A stretch of 64,000 nucleotides of DNA from CAKZSB01 sp964646405 (GCA_964646405.1 CAZYDV010000002.1:11381-75380); one strand, 5' to 3'; positions 1 through 8,919 are shown, counted from the stretch's first letter. The notes: generated from the sequence alone by a model not told the origin. Made by a program: numbers and translations.

Positions 1-1
1 C

Positions 2-538
2 GCCGAGAAAACTGAAGCCTTTCTGCAAGTCGCACCATTCACCTGGAACGACAGCGCAAATCCGCTCACTAGCCACGGCATCGGAAAATTCAAACCGATG
101 ATCAGCAGAATCGAGGCAAAGAGCATTGACGCCATCGTCGACGCATCGAAACAGGATCTGGAAGAAACAGCGGCACCGGCCAGCGGTCCACTGGCCGATG
201 ATCCGATCAGCGAGGAGATAGACTACGAGCAGTTTGCAAAAGTCGATCTGCGCGTGGCGACGATCACCGACGCACAAGCGGTCAAGGGCGCCGACAAGCT
301 GCTGCAACTCACACTCGATCTCGGCGGCGAGACGCGAAACGTATTCGCTGGAATCAAATCCGCCTACCAACCTGAACAACTGATCGGCAGACAAACCGTG
401 ATGGTCGCCAACCTCAAGCCCAGAAAAATGCGTTTTGGCCTGTCCGAAGGCATGGTCCTGGCAGCGGGCCCCGGAGGCGGTGATCTTTTCGTGCTGGCCC
501 CGGACGCCGGCGCGCAAGCGGGTATGCGAGTCAAGTAA
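2..538 (+). CDS. metG: Methionine-tRNA ligase, C-terminal part (5' end outside window)
   Basis: The frame is open from the first complete codon of the window and ends at a TAA, so only the last ~178 residues are present. The first ~45 residues match the end of the anticodon-binding helical domain (a PMISRIE-type ending). After an Ala/Pro-rich linker comes the EMAP/Trbp111-type OB-fold, with FAKVDLRVA, a central GADKLLQL and the closing LKPRKMRFGLSEGM. That domain binds tRNA non-specifically and dimerises the long form of MetRS. The catalytic domain lies upstream of the window. metG next to rsxA is a common gammaproteobacterial order. Confidence 0.95.
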   Translation, partial: AEKTEAFLQVAPFTWNDSANPLTSHGIGKFKPMISRIEAKSIDAIVDASKQDLEETAAPASGPLADDPISEEIDYEQFAKVDLRVATITDAQAVKGADKLLQLTLDLGGETRNVFAGIKSAYQPEQLIGRQTVMVANLKPRKMRFGLSEGMVLAAGPGGGDLFVLAPDAGAQAGMRVK

Positions 539-546
539 CCCCGCAC

Positions 547-1125
547 GTGAACGAGCTACTGCTGTTACTGCTTGGCACGGTCCTGGTCAACAATTTCGTG
601 CTGGCCCAGTTTCTCGGCCTGTGTCCGTTTATGGGTGTATCCGGAAAACTTGAGACGGCACTGGGTATGGGCCTTGCCACCACGTTTGTGCTGACCTTGG
701 CCTCAATCTGCAGCTTCCTGCTAGACAACTTCATACTCAAACCGCTTGAGCTGGAATACCTGCGCCTGATCAGCTTCATTTTGATCATCGCAGGCCTTGT
801 GCAGTTCACGGAAATGTTTATCCGCAAAACCAGCCCGGTGCTGCAGAGTGTGCTGGGTATTTTTCTACCCCTGATCACCACCAATTGCGCGGTGCTCGGC
901 GTTGCACTACTCAGCGCGCGCGAACAACACTCTTTTCTGGAAGCGGCGATTTACGGCTTTGGCGCTGCAATGGGTTTCACCCTGGTGCTGGTGCTGTTCG
1001 CCGCCATCAGAGAACGAGTAGACAGTGGTGACGTCCCTGCCCCCTTTCGTGGACACGCAATAGCGATGGTCAGCGCCGGCATGATGTCGCTGGCTTTTAT
1101 GGGATTTGCCGGATTTGGCCACTGA
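547..1125 (+). CDS. rsxA: Rnf/Rsx electron transport complex subunit A
   Basis: Integral membrane subunit of the Rnf/Rsx complex, which moves electrons between ferredoxin-like carriers and NAD(H), coupled to ion translocation, or in enterics keeps SoxR reduced. The 192 residues form six hydrophobic segments. Family signatures are visible: NNFVLAQFLGLCPFMGVS near the start and LPLITTNCAVLGVAL in the middle, whose Cys is in the conserved pair that ligates a membrane [2Fe-2S] cluster with RsxE. The start is a GTG nine bases after the metG stop. It is the first gene of a tight rsxABCDGE run and is homologous to rsxE. Confidence 0.95.
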   Translation: MNELLLLLLGTVLVNNFVLAQFLGLCPFMGVSGKLETALGMGLATTFVLTLASICSFLLDNFILKPLELEYLRLISFILIIAGLVQFTEMFIRKTSPVLQSVLGIFLPLITTNCAVLGVALLSAREQHSFLEAAIYGFGAAMGFTLVLVLFAAIRERVDSGDVPAPFRGHAIAMVSAGMMSLAFMGFAGFGH

Positions 1126-1185
1126 TCTGGCAGCCACGTTGATCTTCCTGATGCGCACTTCATACGGCGTGCCGGTGTCGACACA

Positions 1186-1701
1186 ATGACCGGGGTTGTC
1201 GTCATCACCTTGCTGGCCCTGGCCATTGGTGCATTGCTTGGCGCGGCCAGCCAGTGGTTTCCGTCAAACCAGGATTCGATAACAGAGCAGATCGACGCCC
1301 TGTTACCGCAGACACAGTGTGCGCAATGCGGTTACCCCGGGTGCCGTCCCTACGCTCAGGCAATCGCCAGTGGCAGTGCGCCGATCAATCAATGTCCTCC
1401 CGGTGGCGAGCAGACCATCATGGCACTGGCCAATCTGCTCGGCCGCGAAGTCGTGGCGTTAAACACCGAATTTGGAGAAGAAAAACCCCCGGCGCTGGCC
1501 TATATCATCGAGGACGACTGTATCGGCTGCACCCTGTGCATTCACGCTTGTCCGGTGGATGCCATTGTCGGCAGCACCAAACTGATGCATACGGTGCTGG
1601 CCGAACACTGTACCGGCTGCGAACTCTGTATCGCGCCCTGCCCTGTCGATTGCATCGAAATGCGCCCCGGCAACCCATCAACAGCACTGAGCCAATGGTG
1701 A
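1186..1701 (+). CDS. rsxB: Rnf/Rsx electron transport complex subunit B (polyferredoxin)
   Basis: Membrane-anchored iron-sulfur subunit that passes electrons within the Rnf complex. Residues 1-25 are one hydrophobic anchor. Cys45, 48, 53 and 70 form the N-terminal cluster motif of the RnfB domain. Two ferredoxin-type [4Fe-4S] motifs follow at Cys112/115/118/122 and Cys142/145/148/152, each ending in a Cys-Pro. Length (171 aa) is close to the short gammaproteobacterial RsxB. About 60 non-coding bases separate it from rsxA, while its stop overlaps the start of rsxC. Confidence 0.95.
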   Translation: MTGVVVITLLALAIGALLGAASQWFPSNQDSITEQIDALLPQTQCAQCGYPGCRPYAQAIASGSAPINQCPPGGEQTIMALANLLGREVVALNTEFGEEKPPALAYIIEDDCIGCTLCIHACPVDAIVGSTKLMHTVLAEHCTGCELCIAPCPVDCIEMRPGNPSTALSQW

Positions 1702-3194
1702 ACGTCGCACGCAGGCAAGGTATCGAGCCTGATCGTGCCAGCGACGACAGCAGCATGCATATTGAACAACAACCTGTGCCGCCGCTTCTTCGCTATCGAG
1801 TCCCACCGCGCTCGATCAATGACATCATAGTGACGCTGGGAGATCAGGTACTTCGCGGACACACTTTGGTCGAATCTGTGGCAGCCGGCCCGGCATCACT
1901 GCATGCCGGTAGCTCCGGCACCATTAGCAAAAAACTGACGGCAAGCGACGGCACCACGACCATCGAGATCAGCACCGACGGCTGCGACACCAACGCGACG
2001 ACAACACCGATCGGCGACGATTTTCGCGCCATGAGCCAAATAGAATTACAGCAACTGCTGCATCGCAACGGTATGGTCGGCCTGGGCGGTGCCCGTTATC
2101 CGGTGGCGAATAAACTCGCAGCACTAAAATCCAAACCAGCATCGCTGCTATTAATCAATGCAGTGGAGTGCGACCCCGCCATACAGTGTGATCGCGCAAC
2201 GATACTTTCAATGTCTCACCTGCTGGCCAGAGCCATCGATATCACTGCACACGTTTGCAACGCAGAAAAGACCATAGTAGCGATCAAGGTTGGCGATGAT
2301 AAAGTGCGCGACACATTGCTAGCCGCACTGACAGAAGTCACATCCGCCAATGTGACTTTGCGATCAGTTCAGGATCGCTACCCGATTGGCTTCGAGCGGC
2401 ATCTCTTTGATCGTGTGACGTCACACAAACTCCCTGCACAGCAGCGACCCACACACCAGAACCTGATCAGTTTCAATCTCGCGACCTGCATCTCCATCAC
2501 GCAGTTGATCGACGCTGGCGAACCGCTCACATCGAGAATAACCACGGTACACGGACCGCAGACTGGCATTGCACGGAATATTCAGATACGCCTGGGTACA
2601 CCGATCGCAGATCTGCTGTCGACCGGGCCAACCCAATGGCATAGCGTCGCCTACAGTGGGCTGATTCGAGAACCCGCAGCGGTCGATCAATCGCGCAGCA
2701 TCACGCCAGCCAGCAACTGTGTGATGCTAAATCCGCGTGTCGATACAACGGCGGCCTGCATCCGCTGCGGTCTCTGCGCGGATAGCTGCCCGGAGTCACT
2801 GCAGCCACAACAACTTCTGCGTCATGCGCTGCAGATGCATACCGAGCAGTTGCAGAACCATCAGCTGGACAATTGCATCGAGTGCGGCCTTTGCGATTCG
2901 GTCTGCCCAAGCAACATAGCCCTTACCCGCACATTCCAGCAAGCCAAGCGAACTATCTCACAGCACAAGCTCAGTGCACTGGCAGCAGAACGCGCCAGGG
3001 TTCGTTACGAAGCACGACAAAAAAGAATCGAGCAACAACGCGACGACAACGCTCGCAAGCTTGCGCGGAAACAGGCGGCTCTGGCGCAAAAAGAACAATC
3101 AACAGAAACCGACCCGCGCAAGCTGATGTTGCAATCGGCACTGAAGCGGCGCAACAAAAAAACGGGCGCAAAACCGCGCTCAGCGTCTGAATGA
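1695..3194 (+). CDS. rsxC: Rnf/Rsx electron transport complex subunit C, divergent
   Basis: Peripheral subunit that in other bacteria carries FMN and two [4Fe-4S] clusters and exchanges electrons with NAD(H). I chose ATG 1695, which overlaps the rsxB stop; ATG 1755 is an alternative. Two clusters are intact at Cys355/358/361/365 and Cys394/397/400/404, followed by a charged Lys/Arg/Gln-rich helix to the end. The nucleotide-binding core is unusual. The family's GGAGFPT is GGARYPV (residues 131-136), the glycine pair in YPxGGxKQ is lost (YPIGFERHL, 229-237), and the late MGGPLMG is SGLIRE-like. The N-terminal region before the SLBB-like part is also shortened. Placement between rsxB and rsxD and the clusters make the identity secure, but its NADH/FMN chemistry is doubtful. 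Confidence 0.88.
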   Translation: MVNVARRQGIEPDRASDDSSMHIEQQPVPPLLRYRVPPRSINDIIVTLGDQVLRGHTLVESVAAGPASLHAGSSGTISKKLTASDGTTTIEISTDGCDTNATTTPIGDDFRAMSQIELQQLLHRNGMVGLGGARYPVANKLAALKSKPASLLLINAVECDPAIQCDRATILSMSHLLARAIDITAHVCNAEKTIVAIKVGDDKVRDTLLAALTEVTSANVTLRSVQDRYPIGFERHLFDRVTSHKLPAQQRPTHQNLISFNLATCISITQLIDAGEPLTSRITTVHGPQTGIARNIQIRLGTPIADLLSTGPTQWHSVAYSGLIREPAAVDQSRSITPASNCVMLNPRVDTTAACIRCGLCADSCPESLQPQQLLRHALQMHTEQLQNHQLDNCIECGLCDSVCPSNIALTRTFQQAKRTISQHKLSALAAERARVRYEARQKRIEQQRDDNARKLARKQAALAQKEQSTETDPRKLMLQSALKRRNKKTGAKPRSASE

Positions 3195-4174
3195 CAGCCC
3201 CGATCTGTACACCGTTCAAACGCGGACCAGGTACGGTGGACAGCGTGATGCTGTTGGTCATTGCCGCATTAATACCCGGTTGCATGGCGCATATCTATTT
3301 ATCCGGTTGGGGCGCGCTGATCAATTTATCGCTGGCATCGGCCGCCGCCGTTTTCTTTGAAGGCTGTGCCTGTCGGTTACGAGGCTTGCCGATCCGACAG
3401 ACCCTGGGCGACTACTCGGCTCTGATAACCGGTTTGCTGATCGGCTTGTGCCTGCCGCCATTGGTCAGCATCTGGATACCGGTCATCGCAGCAGGGTTTG
3501 CGATATTAATTGCCAAGCACGCCTATGGTGGCCTGGGCAACAATGTATTCAATCCGGCCATGGCGGGCTATGCGGTGGTTTTGATTTCCTTCCCACGCGA
3601 CCTCGCGCTGTGGCCTGCGGTGACAGGGGCAATGCAACTGTCTATCGGACAAATCCTGGATATTCTTGGCAACGGTGGTCTCGCACAAACGATCACTCAA
3701 TACCCACAATGGGACGCACTAACTGGAGCCACCACATTGGACAAGGCTCGGGCGATGACAGATACCACGGACACACTAGCTGGCCCCGGTTCCGAACGTT
3801 GGATTAACCTTGCGTTTCTGGCGGGTGGACTGTTCCTTATGCAGCGGCGTGTCATCAGTTGGCACATACCGGTTTCACTGCTCGGCACTCTGCTGCTTTG
3901 TACATTGATTGACAATGCACTAAACGCCGATGCCGTTTCAGTACAAATTCACTTGTTGGCTGGTGCCACGATGCTCGGCGCCTTTTTTATCGCGACCGAT
4001 CCGGTTAGTGCCGCGACTGGTACGATCGGCCGTCTGATCTACGGTGCCGGAATTGGACTGCTTATCTGGCTGATACGAAGTTTTGGCGGCTATCCGGACT
4101 CGGTCGCCTTCGCGGTCTTGCTGCTCAACTGCACGGTACCCATCATCGATTACCTGGAACCCTGGAAGAAGTGA
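3191..4174 (+). CDS. rsxD: Rnf/Rsx electron transport complex subunit D
   Basis: Polytopic membrane flavoprotein of the Rnf complex, related to NqrB and part of the ion-translocating core. The 327 residues hold about nine hydrophobic segments. The flavinylation motif is visible as LTGAT, placing the covalent FMN on Thr181. GGLGNNVFNPAMAGYAV and the late FFIATDPVSAATG are family signatures. The start ATG overlaps the rsxC stop by four bases and the end overlaps rsxG, so translation is probably coupled along the operon. Confidence 0.95.
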   Translation: MTAPICTPFKRGPGTVDSVMLLVIAALIPGCMAHIYLSGWGALINLSLASAAAVFFEGCACRLRGLPIRQTLGDYSALITGLLIGLCLPPLVSIWIPVIAAGFAILIAKHAYGGLGNNVFNPAMAGYAVVLISFPRDLALWPAVTGAMQLSIGQILDILGNGGLAQTITQYPQWDALTGATTLDKARAMTDTTDTLAGPGSERWINLAFLAGGLFLMQRRVISWHIPVSLLGTLLLCTLIDNALNADAVSVQIHLLAGATMLGAFFIATDPVSAATGTIGRLIYGAGIGLLIWLIRSFGGYPDSVAFAVLLLNCTVPIIDYLEPWKK

Positions 4175-4797
4175 AAACCATCGCAAACCGTGGCGTCCGC
4201 GAGCATGCAATCATTTTGATGGTGATCGCACTGCTGATATCCGGATGCCTGGCGATCACCCGGTGGATCACACACGAGCGCGTGCTTGCCAATCAACAGG
4301 CCATGCGACAACAACTACTGGCCCAACTGCTGCCTGCTAACGGCTACGACAACGACCCCTACGCGCAAAAGCACCACCTGAAAGACGGGCAACGAGGCAA
4401 TCTATTGGCCTATCGCGCCACCCGCAACAACACCACAAGCGCCGTTATTATTGAGACCCATGCGCTCGATGGATACAACGGCCAAATCGATATGCTGGTG
4501 GCAGTAAATCGAGACCTGACTATCGCCGGAGTCAGGGTCACAAACCATCGCGAGACGCCAGGACTGGGCGATGACATCGAGTATCGCAAATCCAATTGGA
4601 TAGACGCATTCACGGGCACCTCGCTTGTAAACCCCGCCCCGCTGCTATGGACAGTTCAGCGAGATGGTGGTGCATTTGATCAATTCACCGGCGCGACCAT
4701 CACGCCACGCGCCGTCGTGAAAACCGTCAGAGATACACTCGCGACGGTGACCGAACAACATGACATGCTGTTCGATGATGAGCCACATCAGCAATGA
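4171..4797 (+). CDS. rsxG: Rnf/Rsx electron transport complex subunit G
   Basis: Single-span membrane protein with a periplasmic FMN-binding domain, related to NqrC. Residues ~12-32 form the membrane segment. The RETPGLGD motif and the FTGAT motif near the end are present, so Thr176 is the expected covalent FMN site. Translation starts at GTG 4171, overlapping the rsxD stop (GTGA). The 208-residue length is normal. With rsxD it would supply the two covalent flavins of the complex, and both flavinylation motifs are intact here, unlike the motifs in rsxC. Confidence 0.94.
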   Translation: MKTIANRGVREHAIILMVIALLISGCLAITRWITHERVLANQQAMRQQLLAQLLPANGYDNDPYAQKHHLKDGQRGNLLAYRATRNNTTSAVIIETHALDGYNGQIDMLVAVNRDLTIAGVRVTNHRETPGLGDDIEYRKSNWIDAFTGTSLVNPAPLLWTVQRDGGAFDQFTGATITPRAVVKTVRDTLATVTEQHDMLFDDEPHQQ

Positions 4798-5456
4798 AAA
4801 CCGTCTCGACTACAGTCTCCGACAAACCGCGGATGTTATCCCGCCATCTCTGGACCGATAATCCAGCCCTGGTACAAATGCTTGGCTTGTGCCCATTGCT
4901 TGCGGTTAGCAATACACTGGTGAACAGTATCGGGCTCGCTTTGGCCACACTAGTGACGGTTACCCTGTCCAACGCACTGGTGTCTGTCACCAGACATCAC
5001 CTGATACGCGAAATCCGAATTCCCGCCTATGTCCTGATCATTGCCGGCCTGGTGACGATCACCGATCTGATCATGCAAGCTATTTTCCCTGCACTGCACC
5101 AACGCCTTGGGCTCTTTGTACCGCTGATCATCACCAATTGCGCGATAATAGCTCGCGCTGAGATTTTCGCCTCACGCAACAGCCTTATACCTTCAGTGGC
5201 AGACGGCCTGGCAACCGGAGCCGGCTTTGCACTGGCATTGTGTAGTTTAGGCGTGGTGCGAGAGTATCTGGGTTTCGGTACGCTGCTGCGCGATGCTGAG
5301 ATACTATTCGGCCCGGTCGCTACAAACTGGACAGTTGAACCCCCCTTCGGGCACGACGGTATGCTACTCGCCGTGCTGCCCCCTGGTGCATTTTTCCTAC
5401 TAGGCCTCATGTTGGCCGTCAAGAATGTAATCGATCAATCGAAATCGACCGACTGA
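4794..5456 (+). CDS. rsxE: Rnf/Rsx electron transport complex subunit E
   Basis: Six-span membrane subunit homologous to RsxA and NqrD. The motif NPALVQMLGLCPLLAVS near residues 23-39 and the central VPLIITNCAIIARAE correspond to the paired Cys loops that hold the membrane iron-sulfur cluster together with RsxA. The start overlaps the rsxG stop (ATGA), closing the translationally coupled part of the operon. The nth gene that often follows rsxE in gammaproteobacteria is not next; a DUF1841 gene is. Confidence 0.95.
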   Translation: MKTVSTTVSDKPRMLSRHLWTDNPALVQMLGLCPLLAVSNTLVNSIGLALATLVTVTLSNALVSVTRHHLIREIRIPAYVLIIAGLVTITDLIMQAIFPALHQRLGLFVPLIITNCAIIARAEIFASRNSLIPSVADGLATGAGFALALCSLGVVREYLGFGTLLRDAEILFGPVATNWTVEPPFGHDGMLLAVLPPGAFFLLGLMLAVKNVIDQSKSTD

Positions 5457-5465
5457 ATACCTGCC

Positions 5466-5897
5466 ATGATATTTTCCAGCGACAGAGAAAAATTACGCCA
5501 GCAATACATCGACGTCTGGAATAAGGCCAGCCAGAACCTCAAACTAGAGCCACTGGAAGAGATCATTGCCGACGTGATTCGCGATCATCCGGAATACCAC
5601 GCGCTGCTGGGCAGTGGAACTGCTGCGCTGCACTCCGAGTATTATCCGGAGCACGGCCAAAGTAACCCCTTTTTGCACATGGGTATGCACATCGCGCTAC
5701 GTGAGCAGGTCGCAAGTGACCGGCCCTCCGGAATTACTGATCTCACCCGAAAACTATTGTTGAAGTATCGCGACAGCCACGAAATGGAGCACCAGATGAT
5801 GGAGTGCCTCGGTGAGTCCTTATGGAACGCTCAACGAAACCAGACACAACCTGACGAACTGGCTTATATGGAAAGCCTGCAACGCCTGGCTAGCTGA
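5466..5897 (+). CDS. DUF1841 family protein
   Basis: Soluble 143-residue protein matching the DUF1841 family of proteobacteria, function unknown. It begins with an IFSSDREKLRQQYIDVW-type helix, has an HPEYHALL motif, and a central NPFLHMGMHIALREQ segment typical of the family. A His/Glu/Met-rich EMEHQMMECLGE stretch lies near the end. There are no membrane segments. It starts nine bases after rsxE and is probably on the same transcript, so a link to the Rsx complex is possible but unproven. Confidence 0.85.
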   Translation: MIFSSDREKLRQQYIDVWNKASQNLKLEPLEEIIADVIRDHPEYHALLGSGTAALHSEYYPEHGQSNPFLHMGMHIALREQVASDRPSGITDLTRKLLLKYRDSHEMEHQMMECLGESLWNAQRNQTQPDELAYMESLQRLAS

Positions 5898-5921
5898 AGC
5901 TCATCCATACCAGCCACCCAA

Positions 5922-6815
5922 CTACGGCTGATAGTACTTTCTCAGTAGAATCGGCAGGGTATACATTGGCAACTGCCAAAGCCCTAGAAAAATTAGAAAG
6001 TTGTTGCCCAGGGAATCCCCGGTAATTGCCGCAATCACCCCGACGTTGCGATAAGCACACAGAATCGCCGCGGTCGAGGCATCGCGCGTGCCCAAAAATC
6101 CCAGTGCGAATCGCGTGACGATCTGTACGACCACACTCAAACAGAACGAAAACAACACGTAGGAAATCACAGTCCACGGATCTTCGAGCAGCAGCGCTTG
6201 TACGCCGTCCATCACCGCCAACCCGAATATCATCAATAACCCCATTACCGCCGTTGACACGTGTTTGCGAATCAGAGCATCCTGCGATTCGCTAATGAGC
6301 TCACGCAGCACATAAACCAGAGCAAACGGCACGACGATAAACAACAAAACCCGCAGCAGATAGTTCAACGGATCGATGACGGTCTCAAGCCCCAATCCAT
6401 GTTGCATCACCAGATAGAGCGGTAACGGCATCAACAAGCTACCGATCAAACCAACGACAAGCGCGAGCGCGTCATTCAAACCGAGCATACGGGATAGCGC
6501 TGTTGTCGCCGTTATTGCACAGGAACACAAAGCGACCACACCGAAGACAAACAACTCATTTTCAAGGTGGAAACTAAACAGCAGCAGTGCCACCAGTGGC
6601 AGGACAATGAGTTGCCAAAGCAGAATAATCCAGACAGTCAAGCCTCTGAAAGCTGCGACAGCGGCATCGCCAAAGCTGACCTGCAGAATGGCGAAGACGA
6701 AGAGCAAAAACACCATCGGCAGCAACAGTGGCTTGCACAACGCAGCCAGTGCGGGAAAAGCTATGCCTAAAAAAATTGATGCGGCCAGAAAGATCAGTTG
6801 CTTACTGGCGTTCAT
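5922..6815 (-). CDS. SBF-like (bile acid:sodium symporter superfamily) transporter
   Basis: Polytopic inner-membrane protein of 297 residues with about nine or ten hydrophobic segments. It resembles the SBF/BASS fold: two similar halves and a late AYRNVGVIAAITGD motif corresponding to the crossover region where sodium and substrate bind. Known relatives move bile acids, pantoate, pyruvate or arsenite; the substrate cannot be read here. It converges with the DUF1841 gene and lies 15 bases downstream of the DUF2057 lipoprotein gene, so those two may be cotranscribed. No arsenic-resistance genes are nearby. Confidence 0.75.
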   Translation of the reverse strand: MNASKQLIFLAASIFLGIAFPALAALCKPLLLPMVFLLFVFAILQVSFGDAAVAAFRGLTVWIILLWQLIVLPLVALLLFSFHLENELFVFGVVALCSCAITATTALSRMLGLNDALALVVGLIGSLLMPLPLYLVMQHGLGLETVIDPLNYLLRVLLFIVVPFALVYVLRELISESQDALIRKHVSTAVMGLLMIFGLAVMDGVQALLLEDPWTVISYVLFSFCLSVVVQIVTRFALGFLGTRDASTAAILCAYRNVGVIAAITGDSLGNNFLIFLGLWQLPMYTLPILLRKYYQP

Positions 6816-6830
6816 ATTGCAGCAACCTGG

Positions 6831-7484
6831 CTAATGGTTCTCCGTACTCCACAGCAGAAATTCACCACGCTCCTTCTTGCTGGCAAGCTGCCACCAGTGC
6901 TTTAACCGTTCCAGTGTTTGAGTTTGCTCAACTTCGACACTGTCATCGGCCTGTGATACAAGCGCCGCCCCGGAAACAGGCACGACTTTGCTGTCAGGTT
7001 TTGCCGATCCCTTTAGCAGGCCCAGCAAGCCAGTGTAGGGTCGGCTGAAGCTCGCCTGAGTGCTAAGCCCGGTTGCCTGATTCAGCACTGAAACTGAAAT
7101 GCTGTTCGTGAATCGAGCCTGGTTGATCAATTGTTTTGCACCCGGATCACCGTGTCTAAATAAGTAGAGCGTGTCGGGCTGCAGCACAAGGTCGACTTTT
7201 TGAATATCGCTTCGAACAAGCTCACCCGATAACTGGCTGCCCCAATACTCGGAATAGCCAACTTCGATGGTATAGCGACCAGGTTCAAGTGTGTAGAAGT
7301 ATGGGTTGCCGCGTGACAGTCCTAACCTGACTGCCCGACCGTTGACTGACACGAGATCGAGTGTTCCGGGTAACTCAAGTGTGGCCATCCCTGCAGCATC
7401 CGGACGCTTGGGCTCACTGAGAGAGGCGCAGCCCACAAGCGAAATCAGGCACACTGAAAACAGTATTTTCAGATAGTGATTCAT
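6831..7484 (-). CDS. DUF2057 (YccT-like) lipoprotein
   Basis: Predicted lipoprotein of 217 residues. From ATG at 7484 the signal peptide ends in a lipobox SLVGC, putting the lipidated Cys at position ~18; longer upstream readings would run into mazG and hide the signal. The mature part shows DUF2057/UPF0319 features: an early ELPGTLDLVSVNGR strand pair, a LEPGRYTIEVGYS hairpin and a C-terminal LERLKHWWQLASKKER helix. Family function is unknown. It lies downstream of mazG and upstream of the SBF-like transporter on the same strand. Confidence 0.8.
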   Translation of the reverse strand: MNHYLKILFSVCLISLVGCASLSEPKRPDAAGMATLELPGTLDLVSVNGRAVRLGLSRGNPYFYTLEPGRYTIEVGYSEYWGSQLSGELVRSDIQKVDLVLQPDTLYLFRHGDPGAKQLINQARFTNSISVSVLNQATGLSTQASFSRPYTGLLGLLKGSAKPDSKVVPVSGAALVSQADDSVEVEQTQTLERLKHWWQLASKKERGEFLLWSTENH

Positions 7485-7512
7485 GCGATTGACCCCGTCT
7501 AATTGTTTGAAA

Positions 7513-8301
7513 TCAACGCGCGCTCTTGGCCTTCTGCCAGTAATGATCAAGCGCCGTCGCATCCATACTATCCAGCGCTTTACCTTGCTCGAGCAGCGTC
7601 TGTTCCAACAATCGGAAGCGGCGTTCGAACTTAGCAGTCGATTGTCGCAAGGTCTCTTCGGGCGCAAGCCCAAGGTGACGCGACAAATTCACCACAGTGA
7701 ACAATAGATCGCCAAGCTCCTCCTGGATCGCAGCCTCATCCGCGTTGTTTCGCGCATCCTGAAGTTCCGCTATTTCTTCGGCCATCTTGTCCATCACGCC
7801 GTCGATCGACGACCAGTCGAAGCCCACCCTTGCCGCGCGTTTTTGTACCTTTTCCGCACGCACCAGTGCCGGCAAAGTTACAGCCACACCGTCCAGTGCT
7901 GAAGTGTCACCATTTGCACTTTTCTGCTGCCGCTCGTCAGCCTTTAGCTGTTCCCAATGCGCCTTTTGCTCAGCGATCGAATCGAACTTCAGATCCGAAA
8001 ACACATGCGGATGCCGACGAATCATTTTGTCGCAGATCGCCGCTGCGACAGATTCGAAGTCAAACAACCCGGCATCTTTGGCCATTTGCGCATGGAAAAC
8101 CACCTGTAACAGGAGATCACCCAATTCGTCTCGCAGGTCGTCCATGTCACCACGCCCAATCGCGTCGGCGACCTCGTAGGCCTCCTCTATGGTGTAGGGC
8201 GCAATAGAGTCGAAGGTTTGATCGATATCCCACGCGCAACCCTTATCCGGATCACGCAGGGTCGCCATTACTTCAAGCAATCGGGCGGTGTTTTCCGTCA
8301 C
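7513..8301 (-). CDS. mazG: Nucleoside triphosphate pyrophosphohydrolase MazG
   Basis: Hydrolyses (d)NTPs to NMP and pyrophosphate. In E. coli it clears aberrant nucleotides and lowers ppGpp in starvation. Two MazG helical repeats are visible. The first has EEAYEVADAI and ELGDLLLQVVFHAQ (residues ~38-73), the second EEIAELQDA and EELGDLLFTVVNLSRH; each supplies the acidic EExxE/ExxD magnesium-binding pattern. Length (262 aa) matches the two-domain enzyme. It lies just upstream of the DUF2057 lipoprotein gene. Confidence 0.95.
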   Translation of the reverse strand: MTENTARLLEVMATLRDPDKGCAWDIDQTFDSIAPYTIEEAYEVADAIGRGDMDDLRDELGDLLLQVVFHAQMAKDAGLFDFESVAAAICDKMIRRHPHVFSDLKFDSIAEQKAHWEQLKADERQQKSANGDTSALDGVAVTLPALVRAEKVQKRAARVGFDWSSIDGVMDKMAEEIAELQDARNNADEAAIQEELGDLLFTVVNLSRHLGLAPEETLRQSTAKFERRFRLLEQTLLEQGKALDSMDATALDHYWQKAKSAR

Positions 8302-8319
8302 AACGGCAATCGACAGGTA

Positions 8320-8919
8320 CTAGAATTGAAGCCTTATGCCGAAGTGAATGTTGTCGTCCAACTCGATGGTTTCATTGCTTGCGTCATCGACTTCCAACAG
8401 ACGATAACCTACAAACGCTTTCGCCTGCGGAACGATCTCGACAGATAATCTTGCGCCAATCTCAACCAGTGTCTCTGTATCGCCAAAGGTCGTGATACCC
8501 GGGGTAAAGTAGCCTTCCACCGAAAGATCCACCGGGTTATACAGAGAGGGGTACTGAATACTGATGGAACCGCCGATTGCCACTGCTCCTACATCGGCAT
8601 CGGTGCTCACTGCAGGGTCGGGGTTGATGTCATCGAGCTGACCAAAATAGAGCTTCGCGCCAAATGACAACTGATACGGAATTCTGGCGTGAGTCTGAGT
8701 ACCGACGGCGAGCAGCTTGCCATGTAGCAGTACATCGTCCAGCTCGTTGTAGAAAAGCCCCATCGTCAACTGACCGCCCTCGTCTGTCAGGCGACTGACC
8801 GGACTGAAGATTTCGACATTGGCGGTTTCGTTGCTGAACGATAAATCGAAGCCAGCGGCCTGGCTCTGATAACTTGCAGCCAGCCCTACGAGTAAAAAGA
8901 CAGGTAATTTTCTGTGCAT
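8320..8919 (-). CDS. YfaZ-family outer membrane protein
   Basis: A 199-residue secreted protein with a Sec signal (residues 1-21, ending SQAA before GFDLSF) and alternating amphipathic strands ending in an aromatic residue (IRLQF), the usual mark of a small outer-membrane beta-barrel. Strand patterns such as GLFYNELDDVLLHGKLLAVG and AFVGYRLLEVDD resemble the YfaZ group. Function is unknown in this family. It is 18 bases from mazG on the same strand and diverges from amgK. Confidence 0.7.
   Translation of the reverse strand: MHRKLPVFLLVGLAASYQSQAAGFDLSFSNETANVEIFSPVSRLTDEGGQLTMGLFYNELDDVLLHGKLLAVGTQTHARIPYQLSFGAKLYFGQLDDINPDPAVSTDADVGAVAIGGSISIQYPSLYNPVDLSVEGYFTPGITTFGDTETLVEIGARLSVEIVPQAKAFVGYRLLEVDDASNETIELDDNIHFGIRLQF

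Noticed and set aside
1254..1694. N-terminal extension of RsxC
   Set aside because: The extra 147 residues are the wrong-frame reading of rsxB; the real start lies at 1695 or 1755.
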